A DNA stretch of 51,071 nucleotides from Conoideocrella luteorostrata (Eukaryota; Ascomycota; Sordariomycetes; Hypocreales; Clavicipitaceae). The position numbers and the translations under genes were made by a program. This document shows, one piece after another, positions 9,430 through 20,143 of this stretch (the first letter of the stretch is position 1; every line of letters begins with the position of its first letter). The notes under the pieces are model-generated. The model saw nothing but the letters and a program-made list of their open reading frames with translations. It made no database searches and had not been told where the DNA came from. The DNA is taken from positions 1-51,071 of the forward strand of contig JASWJB010000320.1 of the NCBI GenBank assembly GCA_032433595.1, in the 5' to 3' direction.

Positions 9430-11673
9430 ATGGACACACGATCGAGAAGCCGCAGGCAGGATATGTCTGGCTCTGAACCCCTGCGCCAACACTCACCTCC
9501 CCGAACTGCCCGCCAAACTGCTGCGCTGAGTGGCCCCCCCATGTCTGGATCTATCACTGCTGAACCTGCCCCTAGACGCGGTGCTCCCAAGAGCCACCGA
9601 CACGCGAGTGTTAGTAGCATACCAACGGTTCCCGGCGGGCATGACGACAGCAACAGCGATTACAGCGGAAGTGACCATGAGCACGAACCTCCGGTTTCGC
9701 AGGATGTCGTCATGAGTGACCAGCAACCCGTCAGTCAAGAGGATCAGGAGGACCGATGGACAGTTGTGCGATCTTTACTGCCAGACTTCGTTCAAGCTAT
9801 GAATGAATTCAAGCTGCGCCTTGAGAATGGTGATTATGAGAAAAAGGCGTTTGCTATAATCCTTCAAACGAGACGCGGCGCATTTCAAAGCTTCTTTGAA
9901 GCATTCGCAGAATCTGAAGACTCTACGTTCATCAACTTTTCATGGTTACAAGAATTGCGTGAGAGGACTGGAGCTGATACAAGTTCTGTGATCAGTGCCT
10001 CCATACGGGCCAACTTAATCGTCGTTCTTGACAGGATACTGGATATCAAGGACCAGCTTCGATCAAGAAATTCAGACAGCGCAGACAAACCAAATAACCC
10101 AGACATTTTGAAGGTTCTTAAATGCTTGGATGACGATTTACCACGTCTACTCAGCCCCCCCTGGGGCAGTTTCCGTCGTTACGATCTAGCTTTGGCCATT
10201 CGGGCGTGCTACTCGATCGAGCTGCTGGCCGGTCAATCAAAGAGAGCTGATGTTGGTGAAGTAATTGCTAGGGTGTTTTGCCTAGCTACAAACAGCACCG
10301 ACTACCCCCATCTCTTCACAAAGGGGCCTTTCAAAAGCCTAACTGGAGATGGTCAGGTGGAAGAGAGCGACCCAGAATTATGCCACAAGATATCCATTAT
10401 AACGGAGCACGTATTCTCGACAGCGTTCAGAGACAAGAGAAATTACGGCTTGGACGAGCTTCGTGCCGAGTATCCTTTGCGAAGCTTGCTAGATAAGATT
10501 TGGAAATGGTGTCTTGACAGTTATATTGCTGCGGCTGTCCCAGAGGAACCTAGCGAATCGGCGGCAGTGCGTGATTCAATTGAGAGCTGGAAGGATGATT
10601 TCGAAGATGCGCCGGAAACACAGGAATCCGTGCCTGAGTCCGTGTCTGACAATGAACCGACAATTCGACCACCTGTGGGCATAGAGAAGTAAGTTTATCA
10701 TGCCTTTATCATCTTTTTTTTTTCCCTGTTGCTGCACGAAACGCCTTAGTGACCATTTGGGTATACACACAGAAAGCAGTCGTACGTCGATCGTGGCGGT
10801 GATAGTAATGTTCAATCCTTTCGTGGCCTACAACAGCAACACGCGGCGCCACCGCCGGATGCTCCAAGCGACTACGCCAGCATTGCAGACAGCATTCTTC
10901 TAAGTGACAGGCCCATCAGCACACACAAATTCGAGTCCGGCAGGTTTGGCCAGAAAAGATCAGGGTCAGTGTCAGTGTCAGCTAGCGATGAAGACGAGGA
11001 TGAGGTATTCCAAACAGACGGGCGAAACATCGACCCGGATCGCCGCCGAGCCCAAATCAAAGCATCCAACCCCTTACCCAACCACTCCAAACGCCAACGC
11101 CTCCCCAGCCATCAACCCACGAGCAACATGCCTCCTCTTGATCATCCTGCTTCCGACACCTCTCGACGAACCCCATACAATAATAGCGCATCCCCACCGG
11201 CCCCCCTCTCTTCACAAGCAAATTTCGCGAACATCAAAACTAAAGTGGCCGACGCTCAGGCCCGCGCTCGCTACCGCGCCATCGACAAAAACTCATACCT
11301 CTCCTCTGCACCCTCCTCATCGCGCAGAAACGAGGCCTTTATGAGTAGACAACGCCAGAGCTGGTCGGAAACTGATACCAATCTCCTCATCGAGCTTATT
11401 GCCAAGCACCGCGCTAAATGGTCAATCATCGAACAGCGGCACAACAGCGACTTCCAGTATCCGCGCAATCAGCAAGCCTATCGTGACAAAGCGCGCCTTT
11501 TGAAGGTAGAATTTCTGATTGCGGATGTAGTCTTGCCTCCATGTTTCGATCTCGTGGCGCTGGGTAGGAAAGAAACCGACAAGTTGGTTTCGATGGGGAA
11601 AAATCCGCTTAGGAAGGAGAATGATATTGATGCGCACGGGAAGGCTATCAACACGGACATCCCAGCCTCGTAG
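9430..11673 (+). CDS. Taz1/TRF-like telomere-binding Myb protein
   Basis: Two exons (9430-10688, 10773-11673) encode 719 residues. The 84-nt intron runs GTAAGT...CAG and joins AA|A in phase. I chose the ATG at 9430; an in-frame ATG at 9337 adds 31 residues that look like translated leader. Residues 1-108 are disordered. Residues about 109-365 are helical and could be a TRFH dimerisation domain, though that rests on position and composition only. Residues 370-610 are acidic and disordered. A single Myb domain lies near 612-664 (RQSWSETDTNLLIELIAKHR, then YRDKARLLKVEFL), with a basic helix resembling the telobox LKDK element. The conserved tail PLRKEND follows. This layout, central helical domain plus C-terminal Myb, is that of Taz1 and TRF1/2, shelterin subunits binding double-stranded telomere repeats. 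A Tbf1-like factor is the main alternative. Telomeric repeats lie in its upstream region. Confidence 0.7.
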
Positions 11674-13235
11674 TATATGTTCTTTTCGGGTGTGGGTTAT
11701 GAAACTTTGCGGTCTTTCATAGTGGATTGTTCCTTTTTTCTTTGCTTTTTCTGCAGGTTTGTTTCAAGAACAGGAAAGTGTCACTTATTATGATGTATTT
11801 TTTCGCTATCTAATTAACCTTTTCTTTTATATGACAGGAACAAGTGTTTAGAGCAGAAAGAGTCAGCTTATTATGTATGGATTTGCCCCATTACTGTGAA
11901 AAGGAATAGTTGGTCAATGTTCTTCGGCAGGGTATTTCTCAGTCCTAGTAGAGACATCAAGGCTGGCGTTTGGTCTGATTGAGACGCTAGCAAATTATGT
12001 GCTCTATAGATATGAGGCTTGCGGTGTATCTATCTCAGTCTTCAACAATTCTAGCCCACCGATAAGGATTGGAAAGATCGTTCTGTTTCTGTTTTGCTTT
12101 CACTAAAGGTAGGTGACTGTTTAGTAGCGATAGCTACAATCAGGCTACGATCCTTGTCACGATTTCATAGCTCCCTTGTTTATGTTAATGATGCATTCCT
12201 ATGCGCCAGGTCGTCTCTCACTGGTGTTATTGTTGCACATGGATGATGGGAAACAAACTCAAAATTCACTACTCTACAGATCGGTCTTATTCATTTCCAC
12301 CCACAGCCCCATACGCGGGGATTATACAAGCCCCGACTCGTATCTTGCTATTTCACACAAGAGAGGGATCCAAGAACAGTTGTCCCGTTTCTTTGCTTTG
12401 GGACTCATCGTATCCCCATGGTAGAGCTCCCCAGGTTTCTGTTGTGAGAATCAGAAGACCTTATCCAACACAACACCTTTTGTCACCTCGTCCTATCCCT
12501 GGACCTGCTGTCTTTTTTTTTCTTTAGGGCCCCTCCCAATCGTTCTTTTGTTGATGGCAAAAGCCAAGATACCGAAGACGTAGATAGTTAAAAACCAAAA
12601 AAAAAAAAAAAAAAATTTCCTGACAGATTTGTCATTTTATAAAAATATACCGAGTGTCTTGCGGCGAAAATAAAGAAGAGAGGAAAAAAGAGAAAAAGAA
12701 AAATCACGTCATTGTGGTAAGGAATAATAACATAGCGATCGTTCCTCTGAACCGGGCCCTGCAGGGGGTCTCTCGCCAAGCTAAGGTTTAAGTTGCGTCT
12801 TCAACCTTAAAAAACTCAGATGTCAGTTCTTCTCCTTGTCCAAAAGTGACATTTCTTTCATCCATCAAGAATCCCAGGTCATTTCGGGTTGATGGGCAAC
12901 AAAGGCTGGCGGAAATAGTGTTTCACCGGCGGCCGAGACATCAGCCGGGGCAAGACCACAAGCAACGGCGGTAGGGGGGCGAAGATATGTCGCGAGCTCC
13001 GTATGAAAAGAATACGTATAAAAAATAACTGGTGAGGCTTCCTTTGGCTGAATATACAGAGTAGTCGAATAATTGAACAATTTGTCGCCAGTGGATGTGA
13101 AGCTCATTGAGGCGGGGCAAGAAATGGTATCCATACCAAGTACAGTATAGCTATCCCAAAGGTTAATTAGAGCGGCAAAGTCTCGTGTCATCGAATGGCC
13201 ATCGCATGTAGAACACAATTAATGAGTAATGGCAT
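11674..13235. other. Convergent intergenic region
   Basis: About 1.6 kb between the convergent Taz1-like and septin genes. It holds both 3' ends, a 19-nt A run at 12597-12615 and nearby T- and A-rich tracts. A 117-codon minus-strand frame at 12865-13218 starts 18 bp past the septin stop and is judged spurious. Confidence 0.5.
12597..12615. repeat. Poly-A tract
   Basis: Nineteen consecutive A residues on the plus strand (poly-T on minus) between two convergent genes. It could mark a former retrotransposition or simply be slippage. Confidence 0.8.
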
Positions 13236-14876
13236 TTATCGGTGGCGATATGGCAAGTCCCGCAATTTCAAGCGATTCGTCCTCCATCCCTCGTACCACT
13301 GTTCGCGACTAGCCTCGCGCAATTCGCCACGCCATTCCGAGAAGACGGCTTCCTTCAAGCGAGTGAAGTCACAGTGCTGGTCGTTATAGGGATCCGCGAA
13401 TCCCCACGGAAATTGACGACCAATGACAGCTGGCTCGTACAAATCAGGGCTTATAATAGACAGAGGAAGGAATGGAATTTCCTCTTCTTTGGTCTCCTCC
13501 TGAGCCTTGTGGCGGCGGATGGACTGACTTGACAAGCGCTTAGAGTTTGGCGATGACGGTGGCGTTGAATTCTGCTCTTTCGACAAAACTTCATCCGCAA
13601 AGGCCTCCTCTTCTTCTTCGTCAATGCGATCACCGATGCTGTCGGTGTCCTCGTCCAAACCTAAAGCCTCCAGTGGATCCAGGTCAGCCTTCTTGATACT
13701 CTCCCAGACCAATTTTTTCAGCACAGTCATGTGCTTGGTTGTAATGGTGTCGGCTTTCGCAATAACTGGGATGACGGTAGTCTTGCGATATAGGCTACGC
13801 AAGATTTGTAGGTCGAGATATTCGTCCAATGCGCCCGAATCCCGCGTACGTGAATCATAACCTCCAACTCCGTGGTGGCCATTTGACCTATTTCGGGATG
13901 CGGCAATGTTGCGATCGAGGCGAGATGGATCTAGCACCAGGAACACAGCGTGAATATGAGAGTCCTGAACACCAGGAGAGCGCACAACCTTCATTTCTTC
14001 GGCAAATGTTTCCTCGAACTTGCTCTCAAGGAAGGCAGAGAGTTCCCTAAGCTGGAGATCGACAACGTTTTTCTCAAATCCTTCGGAATCCCACAAGGTC
14101 AAGCCAACACGCTCGTGGTCAATTTCCGTCTCCATGAAGTGAGGGACGAAACTACCCGAGCTCGGGGTAGGGACTCGAAATTCGTCATCCTCGGTTTTCT
14201 TGGGTCGCTTCTTGGCAGGGAGTGCCAGCGCGGTCTTGAGGAACTCCAGGAAGGATGTTTTGCCAGCCCCGCTAGTTCCAACAACGAGGATGCTGCACGG
14301 TCAAGGGTCAGAGACATTGAAGAAGACGGGAAAAGCAATTACGGCGGGTTAAGTCGCCAAAAGGAATGCAAGGGGGCTAATGCGCTCCGACATCAAAGGA
14401 GGGGCAACTCACTTGAATGGGGTAGGATCTTTTCTTCTACGAACCCTTCTAGGGCTGTTGATGGAGCTGATGGCACTGCTGGCATAGCTGTATCGCCCAC
14501 GGTGCGTCATACTCTCGGTTCTGGCGTATGGATCGAAAGTGTTGTTGGGGATGGGAGGCACGGGGGGTGCATTGCTGGAAACATAATTGCGAGGCTCGGT
14601 CGAGGCGCGGCCATAGTAACCACCAGAGCCAGAGTTGGAGAGGCTATAAGCCGCTTCAGACGGTTGCAGCTCCCGAGGGAAGGCCTTTGACAACTTCTCG
14701 GAATTATTGGCGAACTCGGGCAGCTTGGGAGGCACGCGCAAAGAAGCTTGACGCTGGCGCTCCAGCTCAGCCTCTTTAAGGGCCTGAGCCTTTCTGCCGC
14801 CTTTGCCAATATCACCGCTCTTACTTCGTCGAAGCAACATTCCGAAGCTGGAGCGTCGTGGGCGCGATTCGTTCAT
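13236..14876 (-). CDS. aspE: AspE-type (group 5) septin
   Basis: Two exons (14876-14413, 14292-13236) encode 506 residues. The 120-nt intron has GTGAGT and CAG ends and splices to PFNILVVGTSGAGKTSF. The P-loop GTSGAGKT is at residues 160-167. The G3 element is DSEG (223-226) rather than the usual DTPG, and the G4 element AKAD is at 333-336. Residues 1-150 are a basic, Ser/Pro-rich extension. A long acidic insert (DEDTDSIGDRIDEEEEEAF) follows G4. Septins form GTP-binding filaments at septa and growth sites. The divergent G3, the insert and the absence of an obvious C-terminal coiled coil fit AspE, a septin class confined to filamentous fungi. The start MNESRPRRSS was chosen because the frame upstream, which could add 67 residues, looks like leader. 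Septin identity is firm; the AspE subgroup is likely. Confidence 0.85.
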
Positions 14877-16356
14877 AACAGGTGTAGGTTGAGAAAGAAA
14901 TGTCGAAAACAATCGGCGTGAGGAAAGAGCCGCCCGTCTTTCAAGGCGTTCCAAGACTAGAATGACAATTAGGCTCCGGGCCAAGGATCCACGGGGGTCC
15001 ACGCAGCATAAACCATCAAGGGGGTGGAGGGGACGCAGTGCGGAGGAGGAGGGCCAACCAGGGGACCCAACGGGCATGTACGAGTACTAACTAGTATGTG
15101 GGATTGAAGAGATGCAGAGCGCCACGGGGGTGAAGGGCGCCTAGTCTTCAAGGGGCACTTGGCTCATGCAGGATTGGTTAATGTCGGTGTTGGTGGTGTT
15201 GTCTGGCGCTCGTATGCTGCGGGTGGCCTGTTTGAAGGAGAGAAGAGCCGGATGCGACGCGAGCGGCCGACAGGAAGCACGGAAATACTCTCTCGCAATG
15301 CGCCCCCACCGGAGATCGAGGTGACAGACAGGACAAGAGAGAGACTGAAGGAGTGACAGGATGAAGGAAGATCGCTTGCTTGCCCGAGCCTCAGTGGAGA
15401 TGAGTAGAGGATCGCTTCGAGTGCTTGTCGACAGGATCTTTGTTTCGTAGGAGCCAGGAGATGGAAGCTGGTAGGCGAGAGAGACTACTGCGCACAAGAC
15501 TCGTGAAATAGTCTTTGGGGTGGTGTATGCACAAGATGAGAATAAGGAGAAGACGTCAATGCAGGCAGTTTGAGTGTAAGAAAGCATACAATAGCAGCAG
15601 ACATGAGCGAGCCGTGTGGTCTGTATTGTACGGAGTCCGCAGGCCTTGGTGAGTTCGTATCATACGAAGCCAAAGGCGAAAACAACTGGCAAAGATCGGC
15701 GGTCAACGGGAGATTACCAAAAAGTGAAGGGACGACAGACTGGCATAGACAGACCCATTCATGGATGGCGTACAAGGTGTGTGCAAACAACAGTGCAGTA
15801 CAAAGTACGGAGTACGGAGCACGGAGTCTTCGCTCTGAATCCAACCTGGCGCGGAGCCGCGGGGAGGATATGGGATGGGATGGGATGACAGTGCGTGATC
15901 GGACAGAGAAGAACTTCAGGGGTGTCAAGCCAGAAAGCAACTACTAAATAGCATGGACCATGGATCATGGGCCCAAACAAGCTCAACTCAGGCCGGAGTT
16001 GGCGTACAGGAGATGGAGGCCAGTCTGGTAAGATAAAATTGGGGGCAGAGGAGAGATGGTGGTAAAGGCAGAGGCAGAGAAAGGGTGTGCCAACTGAGTG
16101 CATCCATGCCCATGACCGTGATGGGTGCACGGAGCCTGGGGCTGGTGGACTTGGATATTAGCCAAGCGGGTGACGATCGATGTTCTTGGAAATCGGCTTC
16201 GCCAGCTTCGCCAGTTCTGCCAATTGTCCGTCCTCTCAGTAGCCTGCTCCATGGCACCGCTAAATTGGACAAATTGACAGAACTAACTACGTAGGTACTC
16301 CGCAACTACACAATACATACTAGTACCAGACACATTTGCAACTGGACACTCGGTTG

Positions 16357-16370
16357 CCCCCCCCCCCCCC
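16357..16370. repeat. Poly-C tract
   Basis: Fourteen consecutive C residues in gene-free DNA. A similar 15-nt C run lies at 50601-50615. Confidence 0.8.
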
Positions 16371-16754
16371 TGGTCATCCCATCCCGGCACCTAAACCTAG
16401 CCTAGCCTTTGCCTAGCACATCTTGAGTCTGCCCACTCAGAGTCCGCGTTTGGACGTGACCAGGCCAGAAACGGATGAAAGCAAGAGTTACTCCGTAGAA
16501 TAGGGGCAACTGCTTTGTACAAAGTACGGAGTAGAACTGCAGGTTTTATCGCACCGCCGACTGCACTCTTTGTCTTGTACGGAATGTAAGGGGTGACTGG
16601 TTATCTAGCCAACTGTTGGGTTTTCACGGAGTACGGATGCATGCTTGATGTATTGCAGCGCGCTGGCAGCCAACGGTGCCGTGACGCATAATTATTCTGT
16701 TTTACATACAAGTAACCTGATACCAGCTGCTCTGCAACGGCTGTGTAAAGTAAC

Positions 16755-16770
16755 TACGGAGTACTCCGTA
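16755..16770. repeat. Perfect 16-bp palindrome TACGGAGTACTCCGTA
   Basis: Two copies of the dispersed 9-mer TACGGAGTA in opposite orientation share a central TA. The sequence equals its own reverse complement. Its core also reads CGG-N6-CCG. Confidence 0.9.
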
Positions 16771-17172
16771 GCGTGAGCTCCTTCCTAACATTAGAAACCC
16801 CCCACCGGTTTTCAACCAGATTTTGCGTCAACGGCAGCTTTCTGTAGCCACTGCGCGTCGCCCTCTTGACATGATTCAGCTGTTTGTCTCGGTTCGCACT
16901 CGCTGCAGTCTGTCTCTACTTGTTGTGCAGGAGGCGCAAATGCCTACCGGACACACGGAGACATTGCAGAGACATTGTCCGATCCACGAGCTCAGGCCTC
17001 CGTCAGTTCAGCTATCTACGTAGCTTGGTGCTTGGTCTTGTTGCGCTAACGAATCACAGCCAGTGGAACCCAGACGGTCGCGTCACCCAAAGCTTCAATA
17101 TTCCAAAGCCGAAGCTCCACGCCGCTGACAACGTTGTTCGACCTCGACTTCGATTTCGACTTCCACTTTCAA

Positions 17173-17196
17173 GCCGCACGCCGCACGCCGCACGCC
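17173..17196. repeat. GCCGCAC heptamer tandem repeat
   Basis: About three and a half copies of a GCCGCAC unit in tandem, within the gene-poor stretch. Confidence 0.75.
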
Positions 17197-19317
17197 ACAT
17201 ACGACGGCCCAAACACCCAGCAACTAGCTGGCTGACTGTCTAGAAAGTCCAGTAACAACTTGGCAACTGATTAGTTTGATGGAGCTATCAGCCTATCAAT
17301 GGCAGTGATCAAACTGAGGTAGCGCGGACTACGGAGTATGGGTAGGGAAATTCCAGAATCGCGGTGATCGATGGAGCCACCTAATAGTTAGACGTAAGTA
17401 GGAATAGCCATCTGACGCGAGCCGACAGTGGATCTCCCGCATGTGCTCCTGGGCAGCATATTTCGTCGTAATCCCAGTACAGAAAGTCATATTACTGACA
17501 ACGTCTTGTGCGTATGGAGTGTCATCAAACACTCGAGAGGTCTGGGAGCGACCACTGACCGCCTTGGCCGAGCTCAAGTTGTCTGGTCTTTGGCCAAAGC
17601 CACAGCGCTACTTTCTTGTATCCTCTGGTACTGTCGCATTGGAACACCTGCGGAAGGTCAGCGCCAGCCTCTAATCATTTTATCGTCACAACCAGAAGAC
17701 ATAAGCCCCCGTTTGTCACTATGCAGTCTACCCGATACAGACACAAGAGTTGGCAAAACATCCAGCCGAGCATTGTATTGCACCGAGTGTCAGAGAGTAA
17801 TCATCAGTCTCCGTAACGAGCGAGCTATATTTCGTAAATGTAGCATATTTTGCGAAGTCAAACATGGAGCTGCGATAACAAATCATAACACAGCCACTAT
17901 CCTGACCAACTTAAACGGCGCATTATGAATACGGGGTCTGCCGCAGAGATGGTGAGTCGGTGCAACCATAGTACGACAGTGCTACTCTTTTCTGTTCTTA
18001 CTCTGCAGAACATTTGGTCACTCCCTGGGTATTGTACGAGAGCTAACAAGTATGCCGTGCCAACTAGCACGCTGTGCAACCACGACGAAAGCATAGACTG
18101 GCAGCACCACGCGGGTCCCTGATCCGAGGCTCCTCTTTTCGAGCAGAACAACAATTTGCAGCGCTTGGTTTTTTATATTCACGCCAATCTTATCAAACAT
18201 AACAAGAACGAACAACCTTGCCATTCGGAGCAAACACTGTGGGCTTGTTATTTCCGATGTGACACGTGCCGAGGACACGGACGTGCGAATGCTACTGACG
18301 CCAGTCCAACTAGTTCCCATTGCACAGTATTCATCAATAACTACGGGAAATACCGAAGTGGTCTCATCAAGGTCCTGATAGTTCTTAGTTAGCGACGCAT
18401 TAAGTACGGAATACTTAGTTCGTTATACACTCAATTAATCACCCTCGTAGCGCCAGACAGAAGTCCCGAAGCTAGAACGCCAAACGCAGCCCGCCGTGCG
18501 TCACCCAGGCGCGATGCATCCGGCAAGCCACGATGCACGCGTGCGGCTCGTCCTGCAGAACTCGGAACAACGCGTACAATTCTTGTCTTTGATCGAAAAT
18601 GTACCACTTTTCTTTTTTAATCTATCCCCTTCGCCGACATCTAAGTATAGATACTGTACTCAGTGTAACTAGCTAAAGTGCTCGATGGACCTTCCGATCT
18701 TATGCTCTCTCCTAATTATTCCCAACCATTCTTTTGCTTCTGTTCCCGATCCAGTCGCATTCATCCCACTTTTTTTCGTGCGATATTTCAACGTGGCTGT
18801 GTGCAAATATTGAACTCAGTTGTGCAACATGCAACACACGTGTAGTTACTAAAGTAGCTCAAGCTGCGACCACCGGCTCGTTCCCAACTTGTCGCAGAGT
18901 AACGGGAGTACGGGAGTACGGAGCATTAGTTACACGCATTTACTTTATTTTTTCAAGCGAAAGGAAACAAGATTAAGTGCATAATGCTCCAAAGAAAATT
19001 ATGGAACTGCATACCCGTACCGCTAGTACGGAGAGCATGGCAGTCGCAGCAACCCCTGCTCTTTTCTTCCAAGGGGTCCTCCTACACAAGGAATTAATTA
19101 CATCAAAAAAGAGAGTTCTGCTCCAATGGGCTCTCGAAATTGCAGGCAGCTCTGAAACGCCCAAAAAGTCCTTGCAATCCCTGCGACTACATGCCCAGTC
19201 ACATTCCCACTCCGTCAAGTGTTGCGAGGCGAGTGAAACGTCCGGGGCGGCTCTATTTTGCACGTACCAAAAGACATGGATAGGTAACCAAGTCATGCCC
19301 TGCAATGGACTAGACTC

Positions 19318-19333
19318 TACGGAGTACTCCGTA
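19318..19333. repeat. Perfect 16-bp palindrome TACGGAGTACTCCGTA
   Basis: Identical to the palindrome at 16755-16770. A near copy with mismatches at the outer positions lies at 19531-19546. Confidence 0.9.
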
Positions 19334-19699
19334 CTGGACTTGGACTGACTGGATAGGACAGGACCGAGTCTGACTGACTACTGTACGGGAGAGTCCGCAA
19401 TCAGCTCTTCTGGTCACCGTTGGCTATCGCGTCGAAAATCAGATCAGTCAATGCTTGGATGGTAGGCGTATTGTATACAGTGTGTCAACGAGAAGATGGT
19501 CACTAGGGACGAGTTATATGGATGACCATCTATGGAGTACTCCGTTCATATTTGTGTTTGTATGGCGGTTGTGGCTCTCGGAAAGGAGACGGATGAGTTA
19601 TCATGTGCACACAGAGTGGCTCGTCATCTGTCTGTCATATGATTCGAGTTGTGTCGCCCCCTAACCATTCAAGGTTGCGTTTGAGATTGATAATCTCAT

Positions 19700-19711
19700 C
19701 TCCGTACGGAG
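19700..19711. repeat. CTCCGTACGGAG palindrome (opposite arm order)
   Basis: A perfect 12-bp palindrome built from the same two arms as TACGGAGTACTCCGTA, joined in the opposite order so that CTCCGTA comes first and the arms share TA. Confidence 0.85.
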
Positions 19712-20143
19712 CGGCCTGCCTTGTGTCCCGCCTGACAACAGATGAACCTTGGACCGCCATTTCAAGAGGACAAAAAAATATGTCTTGTCTGGCACTTATT
19801 GAGGATAAAAATAAGATGCACTTATGGGCTAATTTAAATAAAATCCATTGTTGATGCTGAGTGGTACAGTCCACGATTCTAATCTACATGAAGAGATGCG
19901 TTGCCCGATCCTATATATATCTATCCCCATGTCCGGCCCCCTCAAATCTATTGATGCATATTTAGCCCCATGATATCTGTAGATATGCATCCTAAAGATG
20001 CCATCGCTTAACTTACAAGGAAATATACTCTAGGCCATGCCATAGCTCTCGCTAAGTAGTTGGCCCGTTCTCTATTGCTTGCTTGTTTCTAAACAATCCC
20101 CTACCCCCAACCTCCCCGGTCTCTTCGCTATGCTCAGCATGAG

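Larger units (their letters stand above)
14877..20143. other. 5.3-kb gene-poor stretch
   Basis: Lies between the septin start and the stop of the ABC1 kinase. It includes the septin 5' leader and promoter near 14877-15600. I found no frame with conserved protein character and no exon chain. It is rich in the dispersed motif: exact copies at 15806, 16489, 16525, 16755, 16762, 17330, 19318 and 19325, plus an opposite-order palindrome CTCCGTACGGAG at 19700-19711. It also has a 14-nt C run (16357-16370) and a GCCGCAC-type repeat (17173-17196). Non-coding RNA genes cannot be excluded. Confidence 0.55.

Noticed and set aside
12865..13218. 117-codon minus-strand frame just past the septin stop codon
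   Set aside because: It begins 18 bp after the septin stop on the same strand, leaving no room for a promoter. It has no recognisable domain and probably lies in the septin 3' UTR.
13950..14690. 246-codon plus-strand frame
   Set aside because: It is antisense to the septin exons and has no family character; a shadow of the real frame.
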